Shown: positions 23,263-37,369 of the stretch, in pieces
Layout of the letters: each line of letters starts with the position of its first letter
Numbering within the stretch: the stretch's first letter is position 1
NCBI GenBank assembly: GCA_029216955.1
Contig: JANAVB010009598.1
Span: forward strand, 27,571,084-27,635,083
Origin: Iris pallida
Taxonomy: Eukaryota > Streptophyta > Magnoliopsida > Asparagales > Iridaceae
Direction of reading: 5' to 3'
Length of the DNA stretch: 64,000 nucleotides
Translations under genes and position numbers: made by a program
The notes under the pieces: generated by a model
The model's input: the letters and a program-made list of their open reading frames with translations, nothing else
What the model was told of the DNA's origin: nothing
Database searches by the model: none

Positions 23263-26200
23263 TGTAAAACCCCTAAATTTCTACTATATTTTTTATTATT
23301 AAATTTGGTACTGATTTAAAATTTTGTATTGTACGTCACGTAGACGTATTATACGTCGCGCACGACTTTTATTTTTTTTTCGAATTTGCTCGACGAGTGC
23401 GAATATGTGCGAGCGTACATATTTTAGAAAAATATATTTTTTCTATTTTTATGGTTTCAAAATAATATAGGTAATAATTAATTCTAGCTATCATTTCAAG
23501 TTTATGGTTTTAATTATGAAAAGCCTTTTATTTATGCAGTTATAATTATAAAGTATTTTCCCATAAAATAGTATATTAGAAAGTATATTTATGTAAAGAA
23601 TATTTGTGCATATATATAGCTCATAAATATTTATTAATTTTAAATGCAATTTTTGAAATTAATATTATTAGTATTTTTGGAAAGCATATTTTGAATTTAT
23701 TATGGAGATTTAATTCTTGATTTGAATCTATGATTTATTTAAATAAGTATCTATATTCGGAAATTGATTTATCTTAATTGTTTTTAAAATAAAGGATAGG
23801 ATTTGATTAGATTTAATTGGATTTGGATTTTGATTTTTGATTTTTGATTTGATTGCATTTAAATTAAATTAGGAAATATCTAAATTAGGTTTTAAATATC
23901 CTAGTCCATATCTAATTGGGAATTTCCACATTCTATAAATAGGCAGGTACTCCTCCAATTTATTATTCATCTACAAATTCTCCACAAACAAATGGTGCAG
24001 TGCCTCGTGTCCGTGTCCGTGTTCCACGTCCCAAATTCTTATTCCACTATTTTTACATATACATTATAACCACCTTCGTGTCGACAACCCCGACACATTC
24101 ATCTAAATCCCTAACCTAATCCAGTCGTCGCCCTCGCCCCATCGACGTCGTCTCCCCTCTTCTCCCCGTCTCCATCGCCGCCAACACCAACACCAACCCT
24201 ACGACCAATCCCTGGCGGTCAGCGCCACATCCCCACAGAAATCTCGACACAGCCACCCCGCCACCACATCAACACAAACCCCACTGGCTCCCATGACCAT
24301 GATCGGCCACTGCCGAGTCCCGACGACCAACCACCCCCTCCAGTGTACACCGTCGCCACAATAATGTCCAACCGAACTCCGGCCTCGACTCCGTCCTACA
24401 CCCATCACCACCACCGCCTCCATCAAAACCCAAACAGAAGAAAACCCTAGAAATCAAAACACACGCGCACACCCCTTACCTCGCCGTCGAACCCTCCGCC
24501 GCCGAGTCCTTCGCCCTCCAGCCGTGACCGCGGCCAACTCCGCCGAAGATCGCCCAGCGCCACCACTCACTGCCCCTTCCTCCGGCTCTCCCCTCTTCCG
24601 ACTGTAGCTCCGTCGCGTCCTCCCGTCAGATCCGCCAATGCCGGGCGCCAAGCCAGCGCCGCCCGCCGATGAGCCCAGCCGCTCGATCAGCCCCCTTTCC
24701 CTCCTCCGCCTCTCCGTCCTTCCACCGGAGCCCGACCCCAGTCCGCCTTCTCCTCCGCCATCCGCCTCTCCGGCTTCTCTCCCGTTCTCCTCCCTTCATC
24801 ATCTCTCCCCCGCCGGACCGAACGGTCTCCTCCGTCCCCTTCTCCCGCTTCACTCTCTTCCTCTCGTCTCCTCTCCCTTCCTATCTATTCTTTCTTTAAT
24901 TTTTTTGGGAAGTGAGAGAGGGACAGCTGTTGCTTCTATTAGTTTTTTTTGATGGTTTTTTCTTTTTATTTATTTATTTATTTATTTTGTTTCTTTTAGC
25001 ATCTGTTCCCATTGTTATTATTAATATTATTATTATTACTATTATTATTATTATTATTATTTTTATTAGTATTATTATTATTATTGTTATTATTATTTTT
25101 ATTATCATTATTATTCTAGGCATAATTTTATAGATATATTTTGCTTCCATATTGGGTTACAAATACCCAAATGGTTACAAAAATCTAGTTTCCTAGGTTA
25201 TGGAGAATGAGTTTTTCTACCTAAATTAATTTCTGTTTATTAGTAAAAGGTATAGTTTAAATAGCTATAAATATATTTCGATTTTTTAATAGTCAATAAT
25301 AGTGTAGATTTTTTTTAAGATATTATTTTTACAAAACATGTTTCTTTGCCTTAAATAAATTTTCTAATATTATTTAGTTTCGCTTAGAATATTTTTGTCT
25401 AAAATATTATTTGACAAAACTTACAGTTTGCCTTAAATCGACTTTTGATTTTGGATATTTATTTGTAAGCATATTTTGACTAATAAATATTATATTTCAA
25501 GTACTATAAATTATTTTTTTCTAAAATCATATAATTATTATTCTTTTCTTTTGAATCTCCTCCTACCCATAACCAATCCCATTATTCATTTCTCTCTCAA
25601 ATTCAAGTCTACCATATGTCCACCCTAACTAAATTGACCCTTCCGGACTCAATGACACGATCCGTGCCGCCATCAGAGGTCACCTTGCATAGTTGTTGCA
25701 CCGAAGTTGTAGTTCGTGCCACATTGATCATTGCAGCACACTAGACGTACTATCAGGCAAGACACCTTGCCATTAGCTGTTTACTTATTTTAGCTCATAT
25801 TTCATGCATTATTTATTTTCTTTATGCAAAAACTGTGATACATGGCATAACTGTTAGAACTTACTGTTCATTTTTCCTGCTATGTATTATTTTTCTTACA
25901 CATTAAACCTAGAATTAAGGAACCTCCTCGTGTGTTGCATTCATTGGCCTTGACACGTTATAATACGAAGTTGTGTGTCGTATGTAGAACACGAAAGTGC
26001 ATGATTGGCTGGCCACCAGTACGTACAACCCGTGCGATAGGAATAACCGCTAATAGAGGTTGCATGCTAGTTTGACTTAGCGGTTATAGAGGTTTTGTGT
26101 TGTGGATACAACACAGTAGTCATTGGGCAGGGAGGACAATTCCTTAGCGTATGGGCTTCGATGCACTTTCCCTTTTGTAACCTGTGCGCTCCGTCGGAGA

Positions 26201-27124
26201 CGCGGGTCAGATTACCCATGATTACTGACGGCCACTGACGATTCTTCGGAACGTCATGCTCTTACTGCTGGGGCCTCTGGTGCCCAAGGAGGGACTACGC
26301 CGATCCTACTTAGCCAGGGCCCATGCGTAGGAAGGATTGTTCTTAACTACATTTCACTTAGAACGGTAGGCTACCCTATCCGTTAGGTACGAGTACTTTT
26401 GGTTTGGGTACTTGTATCTGACCGTGGCTTGGAACAATAACTTGTCGCGAATTAGTTCGTCACATCTTGTCCTTATTTGGTTGTAGGTGTGACTTACTAC
26501 TTCGATGAGAAGGTATTGAACCTTGTTGGGGTCCGGATACCATATTGGATTCATAGCATAGGAAGATACGTTACCGTGAATTAGTTTACCATCTCCTGTC
26601 CTTGTTTGGTTGGGGGGATGGTACGCTCGTTCAGTAGGTGCGTATTGGAACATGTTATAATTTGATTTACTTATTTATTTGAGCGATATTTATTCAGTTT
26701 ATATGGCCTGATATTATGTATCTTGTTACGTCCCTCTGAGGACCTGGTTATCTCTCCAGGTGTGTGCTATTGTCTTTCGCAGGTGCTTTAGCTCTAACCG
26801 TGTTCATTGCTATTTCTTGAGGATGATTGCACTTGGATCGTCTTCGCTTTGCTCGCCAAATTCATATCTTTTTTTATGTATTTTTTCTTTACTTGTTGGT
26901 AGTGGATTTGTCTCCGCCCAACATATTATATCAAGACATTTCATTATCTTAATATGATGTCTTTTATTCATCTATTTTGCATGGATGAGATTAGTTATGG
27001 TTCTACTGTATTTTACAGCTTATGTATTTATATGAGGCTTCTATATATTGGAGTATACTTCGTATGAATACAGCTGGCATGTCTACGTTCCTAGTCCTAC
27101 GTATTCTGGGACTGGGGTGTTACA
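23263..27124 (+). repeat. 3' LTR of family B (3,862 bp)
   Basis: TGTAAAACCCC...GTTACA. It differs from the 5' LTR by scattered substitutions and small indels, a few percent by eye. Its TATAAATA is at 23934-23941, the GC-rich block at 23990-24895, and the ATT run at about 25013-25120. Confidence 0.9.
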
Positions 27125-28317
27125 GAAGCTTCTTCGGTCACCAAACTCCCATCTTCCTTTTTTTGATGTATTCCTCCTATAAAAAGTACAAGGTTTTAGA
27201 AATATAAGCATGTTGATAAGCAGGATTCCTCTTACTAGACTGGACGATATATACTCACCACTTTCATAGCTACGTCCTTGGTTCCATCGTAAGTAAATGT
27301 ATCGTCCTTACTAACTCGTGCTTTTGTCCAAAAAAAACCTCTGTCATCTATATATTGTTCCCCCAACTGTCGTCGCTGTTTTGAAAGAAAAAACCATATT
27401 ATAATAATATATATGTCCACATGTAAATCATGTTAACTGATATACAAATAAGCATTACCAGCTCCTCTTTAAGACCGGCATATCCCTTCCTGCTTAAACG
27501 ATGAGGAAACTTGCCCTTGGCTCTCCGTGCACTTTGCTCCTTGCTCATTTTCTTATGATTACAACACATGAAGGTAGAGAAGAAATAAGATATATATAAT
27601 AGGGACCTAGTCATCCTTGTTATGCATAAAAAAATAATTTTGACAAGTTAACCTTAAAATTTGCAAACAATCTGCTTTTGACGAATTCCTCCCACACAGA
27701 TTGTTTCAAGATCCCCGAGTACTTTGGTGGAGGGTGCTTGAGAAGCTCACGATTGCCCTCATTCGGATAAATCCAATGCTTGGTGAGTTGACCTTTGAAT
27801 GCCCTCCAACTCCGAGCCATGGATGCTAACACAAAGGCTTGACTATTTGGATCCAAGTCAAATTTGGCCTACAACAGAAAATAAATATTCAGCATCTATA
27901 CATGAGTGCATAACATAGTGCATAATATGTAAAGTATTCCAGTCTGAATAAGTTCAGACTTGAATTCAAGCATTCAATGGTGTAGTGAACAAGTGAATTG
28001 ATCAAGTCTGAACTTAATTCACTTATCTGAACTTGATTTCCAGACCTGAGCTCTCTATGTGCAGGCAATGTATATATGCAAGACCAAATTAACAAAATCT
28101 AAAGATCAGGAAAAACACATTATCAAAAGCAGACGATGCATATATGGTATGTAGATAGGTTTCCAGTTTGTACATGTGTGTGTGTGTGTTATGTAGAGAA
28201 TTCAGTGAGCAGTTGATAGGTTTGGGTTCTCAGAATTATGACAGGCTGGGAGTCTAAAATGTGTGTGTCCTGTATGTGAGTGTCAATGACAGTAAGTAGC
28301 AGTAGAGAACAAATATT

Positions 28318-28505
28318 TGAGTGTGTCATGTATGTCATGTGTGTGAGTGTGTGTCATGTGTGTGAGTGTGTGTCCTGTGTGTGAGCGTGTCCTGTGTCCT
28401 GTGTATGAGTGTGTGTCCTGTGTGTGAGTGTGTGTCTTGTGTGTCCTATGTCCTATGTGTGAGTGTGTGTCCTGTGTGTGAGTGTGTGTGAGTGTGAGTG
28501 ACAGT
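28318..28505. repeat. GTGTGTCCTGTGTGTGAGT minisatellite
   Basis: Variable-length GT-rich units alternate GTGTGTCCT, GTGTGTCAT and GTGTGAGT within an intron of the outer CACTA gene. The open frame rich in Thr and His on the other strand is an artefact of the repeat. Confidence 0.8.
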
Positions 28506-29275
28506 GTGTTTAGAGATAACAGTGTAACATTTGAAATTCTCAGGAACAAACATTGCATATATTAACAGCCTTGCATTCTCAGGAATAAACATTGCATAGT
28601 TAATTCAATGTCAAGAAACATGGCATACAAAGGAACATTCAAACTAAAATTCTTAGGAACACACATTATTTTTACCTGAATAGCAGTCCATAAGCTCTTT
28701 TTAACTGATTCTGGCACTTTATGCCAATTTGGATAAGTTATTTTTACTAAGGACTTTACTGTGATGCTGCAGTAAGTTGCCAAATTAATTTTTCCTTCAC
28801 CAATTGGTTGCCCAACATCGTTATAAATGATCTTTATCCTCTCTTCATCATCTTTGATTTTGCTAACTTTTTTGGATTTTGATGCCCCTCTAACTTTTTT
28901 TCGGCTACAATTTTGTTCCCCGGAAATCTGAGATACACCCATTCTCAGGTTTGATATAAGTAACAAAATCTGAGATTAAGAATACCAGTTAACATTATAA
29001 AAGTAAACCCAACCATAGTTTTGATATATGAAACCCCATTCTCAGGTTTTTCAAGCCAACTCAGTTTAAACATTCAAATCAATTCTATTCTCAGGTTCAA
29101 TTTGAATCTCAGTTCAATCTAAACTCGGTTCATATTAAGACAATTCTAGATCAAAATAGACTACAGTTTCTCCCATATGCTCTGAGATAAAAATAGACTA
29201 CAGTTTTGAGGAAAAAAACACATATTAAGACAATAAAGATAAGGGATTTCCATGAAACAGTTCTTAAAACAGTTC

Positions 29276-30235
29276 TCAAAATAGAGTCACTAGAGTAATT
29301 TTCACTTGCAGCAATATTTCAGACTTGCAGCAACATTTCTTTAAACAATTCACTTGCAGCAATATTTCAACAAGAAGATTTGGATTGTGCAATCCAAGTT
29401 CCCTCGCAATCTTCACGTAAATAGGTCGAGGGTGATTCATCAACAACATCAAATGACTCAAAATTCGGTACTTTATTGCAAGTTTTATCTGTAACAAAAC
29501 AATCGATTCTCTCGTCGTCATTGTCTTATCATAATAAGTCCTTTGAGGAGCCGATAAAACGATTGGCCAATTTTCATCCAATTGACCAGGAACATAAAAT
29601 ACTTGCTTTACTTGAGAGGGCAAAACAAAAAAGTCAGACTTATGGCCAACTCTACCAAGCTCGACCAATGTAAAACCAAGTTCATCCACCTTAACACCAT
29701 TCTTGCTGTCAACCCAATCACACTTAAAGACGGGAATCCGGAAGGAGAAATAGTCAAGCAACCAAATCTCTTTGATAACACCATAAAATGTCATATTTGA
29801 GATGATGGGATTGTTGTCCTTTGTGCTAGCAACTTGAAAAGTCTTTGCCACTAGAGTCACTCCACTGTTTTGCTTGAATCGTACGTCGTCACGATCTTTC
29901 GTTAGTGACATCCATTAATTACATAACCTAGGAACTTAGTCCTTATAAATAGACGCACATGTATCCTCACACACTTCATTAGGATCAACTTTCCCATGCC
30001 ATATCCATATAGTATACCTTGGATCGAAACCAACTGTCGTCAAATAAAATTTTACATCTTCTAAACTCATACTATAGAGATTCTCGCACTCATTACATAG
30101 ACATCTAATGTAGTCGAGATCATCCCCACTAGCTTTAACATGCTCCATAAATTCATCAACTCCGGCTCTATATTCTTCCGATAATAGGTGCTTTGTCATC
30201 CAAGATCTATTCCTCTGTATAATAAAGTAAAACAC
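29276..30235 (-). pseudogene. CACTA transposase gene with catalytic middle missing (Transpos_assoc abutting DUF4216)
   Basis: The minus-strand frame 30235-29936 matches the N-terminal Transpos_assoc domain of plant CACTA transposases (RSWMTKHLLSEEYRAGVDEF; IRCLCNECENL; WIWHGK). About 20 bases later, 29911-29276 matches DUF4216, normally at the C-terminal side (KDRDDVRFKQNSGV; VFKCDWVDSKNGVKVDELGF; QVKQVFYV). A VINGC-like start of DUF4216 is visible upstream in another frame, so there is also a frameshift at the junction. In intact relatives the Transposase_21 catalytic core and DUF4218 lie between these domains; here neither is present. The element therefore cannot supply its own transposase. 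Confidence 0.82.
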
Positions 30236-31260
30236 CGAGTAAGTGATTGTAACTTGAAAGTTTCATTTCAAGTTGAATGCAGAGAAGATTGATTCCAGAA
30301 TGGCCAATGTGAAGTAGATATGGCCAATAAATTCAGACTCATGAAAGTGGAGAAGGTTGATTCAAGAATATAACTTTAATTGCTAGAGTTAAAAAAGAAG
30401 AATAACATGACTTAGGAATAGTTCATTTCGTTATTTACAAAACAGAAAATGGTTTACAATTCCCTATATGTGCATACGGGTATAAAAGGTAATAAAATGT
30501 CAAAATATGTAAGAATATATATTGAGAAAGTCTATATGAATCATCTACATAACTACAAAAGAGGGTCAAATAAACCTAAAAAAAGAGTTGGTCAACGCTC
30601 ACATCCAACATGACCGATATCATTTAATCTAAAGATGTACAGTCAAACAATTGCATATATTGATGTCAAAGATCCATCCCACCCTCAATGCATGAGCAAC
30701 GTGCACACTGTAAAAAATAAGTTGTATTGCCTGGAATAATTTAATCTAAGAAGAACATGACTTGATTTAAAGACAATATGATATGGCACATACGCAGACA
30801 CGGTACCGATTTCTGCGTAACCTGGAGTAATTTTGAGTGTAAAAATGCCGTGTTCAACATGTGCCATACACGATGTTACAGGGACATTGATCTCTTTCTT
30901 GTCCATGATTTCTAGAAAATAGGGTAATTGAAAAGAACGTGTCTCCAAGAACCAAAACAAACATTACTACCCGAACGTGTCTCCATGAAGTTCAACTTGT
31001 AAGTATTCGTCCGAAAGCAATAGAATTAACACCCTTCCACACTGTAAGAACCAACAAAGAAAGAAACAAGAAGATGAACCAATGCGCGGACAAAGAAAAT
31101 GCCTCACAAATTAGTAAAAAAAAAAAATTCTTTCAAAGATTTCCAAACATGCATTCAAAGATTTCAGCCATCTTTCGAAAACTAGAAAATAGAAAATAGG
31201 TCAAACATTAAGGCATTTTACTAAAATCATGTCGAGGCAGAAATTAGGGCACAAAAAAAG
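30236..31260. other. Right interior of outer CACTA, no recognised gene
   Basis: Presumed 5' leader of the minus-strand genes. A short minus-strand frame at 30685-30960 contains KKEINVPVTSCMAHVEHGIF but matches nothing I know. Confidence 0.4.
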
Positions 31261-31275
31261 AAATAATTTAAGACA

Positions 31276-31450
31276 AACCTTGGGGAGCGGGAAGCGGGGA
31301 GCGGGGAGCGGGGAGCGGGGAGCGGGGAGCAGGCTGAGGGGAGTTGGGGCACGGGGAGCGGGCTGAGGGGAGTTGATCGGGAGCGGGGAGCAGGCTGAGG
31401 GGAGTTCGGGAGCGCCGGAGCGGGCTGAAGGGAGTTGGGGAGCGGAAGGA
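31276..31450. repeat. G-rich GGGGAGC tandem tract (possible G-quadruplex)
   Basis: Seven-base GGGGAGC units are repeated about six times, then interspersed with GGCTGAGGGGAGTT variants. It lies about 270-440 bp inside the right end of the outer CACTA, on the upstream side of its minus-strand genes. The plus strand has many closely spaced runs of four G, the pattern needed for a G-quadruplex. Confidence 0.75.
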
Positions 31451-31720
31451 GAAAGAGAGAAGGAGAAAGAGAGTAAGTGCGGAAGAAGGGAAGGGTTTAG
31501 ACTTTTCGACTTAAGTGGGGGAGTAAGTGCGGGAGAGTCGAGTTTTCGACTTAAAATTTGGTGTTTTTTCATAACGCTCGTATCACTGAGAGACAATCAA
31601 TAACACTTATATAGAAAACTGTCATAGATTATAGTTTTGCTGAACTTTGATGACGCTTCTTTATAAGCCGTCATGAAATCCCCTTATCAAGCGTCATTAA
31701 TAGGTCATTTTGTTGTAGTG

Positions 31721-32535
31721 ACTGGTGATAAGAACAAAGGCTATATCGTCTGAAACGTTCATTAATTCATTTAGTGAGAAAATATTTCATATGATATGAT
31801 CTTGCTACTTTTAACTATGTTCATTTCATCCAGATCAGAGTCAGATTACATCTTTTGAAAATACTTTCGAAAAGCCATAATTCAGTTCTATTCATTTTCA
31901 AGCATACAAGGGACTATTCATTTTATGCATGATAACCATTCTTTTCACGTGAATGCGCAGCATATGTCATAAGCCATAATCATTTTTCTTGTTCAAGCAA
32001 CTCTTAGGGTCAATTACAAGCATGATATTATATCTTTTCTTTGAACACGACATAATAATTCTTGGCAACTGATTATTCTTTGATACAAATTATGATCAAA
32101 ACTTAAGCAAAACATATCACTTTTTTTAGTGATTTTTACCATAGCCGATGGTCCATCCCTGCACAAGACAACGATTAGCATAAACATAATGTATCCAATA
32201 TTGTTCCCTGTTCGTTTCTGTATTGTTAGCTCTTAGTAAAATCTTTACCGACACATGTAACCCGATTGGCATCTGTGACTCAAGGCTCAGCTCTGTACTA
32301 ATACATGCGCATGCCAGCAGCTGTGGCTCTCTAGTTCAGCTCTGCACTGATATACACACATACCAGCAGTTGTGGCTCAGGGTTCAGCTCTTCACCAATC
32401 AATACCTATCTATATGATGGTCTATGGATCATTCTCCATGGTTAGCTGTTGTGACTCTTTTGGTTCAACTAGCTCGTCGTTAGTGGACACAGATATCAAC
32501 ACCCTTTTTTGTGAGGTCTCATTTACCCCAGGGTA
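31721..32535. other. Unassigned flank between outer CACTA and family A copy 2
   Basis: It begins with the ACT target duplication. A roughly 65-bp imperfect repeat (AGCAG[CT]TGTGGCTC...GTTCAGCTCT) runs from about 32270 to 32405. No gene was recognised. The last five bases (GGGTA) are the left target-site copy of the next element. Confidence 0.55.
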
Positions 32536-36713
<4,178 letters not shown>

Positions 36714-36745
36714 AATCTACCCTCCTTAAAATAATTTTGTCCTCG
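36714..36745 (-). other. Polypurine-tract region of family A copy 2
   Basis: Read on the minus strand, CGAGGACAAAATTATTTTAA and then GGAGGGTAGATT lead directly into the LTR start TGTCACACTCAC. Confidence 0.75.
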
Positions 36746-36990
36746 AAATTAAGATGATCCTACTCTTTCTAGGTCAAATCTCCAACAATCATGGTCTTAA
36801 GAAAACTTATCTAAATCATGCAGTTGAAAAGAAATCATACAGGGTTATGGCAGGTAATCAGTCTGGAGTCTCGTCTAGCCACTAAAGTCATACTAGATCA
36901 AAAGTAGTCATAAGGTATCAAGCATACAAACATTATGGTAGGGTACAGTAATCATCAAGATAGGATAATGTATGGGTCAAGAACTCACCT

Positions 36991-37369
36991 CTACTGGGTC
37001 TGGTAGCTGGAACTCTCTCCCGGAGGTAGGCCTCGACTAGGGATAAGTGAAGTAGGACAGTCTCGTATCTTGTGTGCAGCTGACCCACAAAATAGACACA
37101 ATCCTAGTCTCTTCCTACAGTCCTTCCATACGTGCCCATGTTTCTTACAGAAAGTACAGGTAGGCACCCACTCAACTGGTCTCTGCTGGACAGGAATTTG
37201 AACTGGATAGGCTGGTCTAGGTTGAAAGCCTGGGTACTCCTGATTCGCTAGGTATAAATTGCTCTTCGCCCTCTTGGGACTAGGCCCCTCCCTCGAATGC
37301 ATGTAATCGCATAATAGTTGAAAATTGAGACTCTGCTCTCTCATAAGCTCAGCCTGAAGTCTCTGCACA
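36991..37369 (-). CDS. Gag-like zinc-knuckle protein, C-terminal part
   Basis: This minus-strand frame continues the one at 44509-44764; the two were one ORF before the family C element inserted. It begins at VQRLQAELMREQ, passes an RAKSNL stretch, and ends with two CX2CX4HX4C zinc knuckles (CTFCKKHGHVWKDC and CLFCGSAAHKIRDC) and a short tail to a TAG at 36991. Such knuckles bind retroelement RNA in Gag. No protease or reverse transcriptase follows, so this resembles the GAG-only terminal-repeat class (TR-GAG). The complete protein would be about 210 residues, short for Gag, and I see no clear Gag core domain. Confidence 0.7.

Larger units (their letters stand above)
18418..27124 (+). mobile_element. 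Family B LTR retrotransposon, non-autonomous
   Basis: Two LTRs of about 3.86 kb (18418-22273 and 23263-27124) flank only 989 bases (22274-23262). The left LTR begins TATAAAACCCC and the right one TGTAAAACCCC, so the canonical TG has mutated on the left; both end GTTACA. The interior holds the conserved 17-nt primer-site-like sequence, an antisense ORF (22839-23051) and the CGAGGACGAAATT/purine tract. There is no gag or pol. This suits a large retrotransposon derivative moved by proteins of a related Ty3/gypsy element. It landed in an exon of the outer CACTA's Transposase_24/Ulp1-like gene. Confidence 0.9.
16315..28942 (-). pseudogene. CACTA Transposase_24 / DUF8039-like / Ulp1-like gene, split by an LTR element and with a stop
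   Basis: This is a second gene of the outer CACTA, with minus-strand exons at 28942-28676, 27868-27652, 27551-27459, 27375-27259, 27177-27125 joined to 18412-18085, 17813-17558, 17489-17242, 17164 to about 17010, 16915-16811, 16727-16661, 16588-16493 and about 16412-16315. The first exons match plant Transposase_24 (GQPIGEG; YPNWHKVP; WRAFKGQL; ALGTPEHSGRIRG). A coiled coil follows (QNELLKSQLEEERNRRQELE), then a DUF8039-like block (CKLAVGTKENIVAEG). The C-terminus looks like a Ulp1/C48 cysteine protease, with HWILIVVDL (His), VYWLDSL (Asp) and GYECGYFF (Cys). The family B LTR element (18418-27124) lies inside the fifth exon. A TAA at 17277-17279 falls just before WLDVNPVVAYM, so the frame was also broken independently. 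The protein's role in transposition is not settled for this family. Confidence 0.85.
7063..31720 (-). mobile_element. Outer CACTA (En/Spm) DNA transposon, about 24.7 kb with nested insertions
   Basis: The left end reads CACTACAACAAAAATACC and the right end is the reverse complement, finishing ATTTTGTTGTAGTG at 31720. ACT flanks both sides (7060-7062 and 31721-31723), the 3-bp duplication CACTA elements make. Both ends carry AACGTCATTAA/GCGTTAT-type subterminal repeats (7070-7109, 14674-14940 and 31560-31710). Its genes run on the minus strand: a broken transposase gene (29276-30235) and a Transposase_24/Ulp1-like gene (16315-28942). Removing the inner CACTA (7,564 bp) and the family B element (8,707 bp) leaves about 8.4 kb of its own sequence. 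Confidence 0.9.

Noticed and set aside
28283..28558. Thr/His-rich frame
   Set aside because: This is a translation of a GT-rich minisatellite in an intron.
31201..31603. Proline/serine-rich frame on the minus strand and its plus-strand partner
   Set aside because: This is a direct translation of the GGGGAGC tandem tract.
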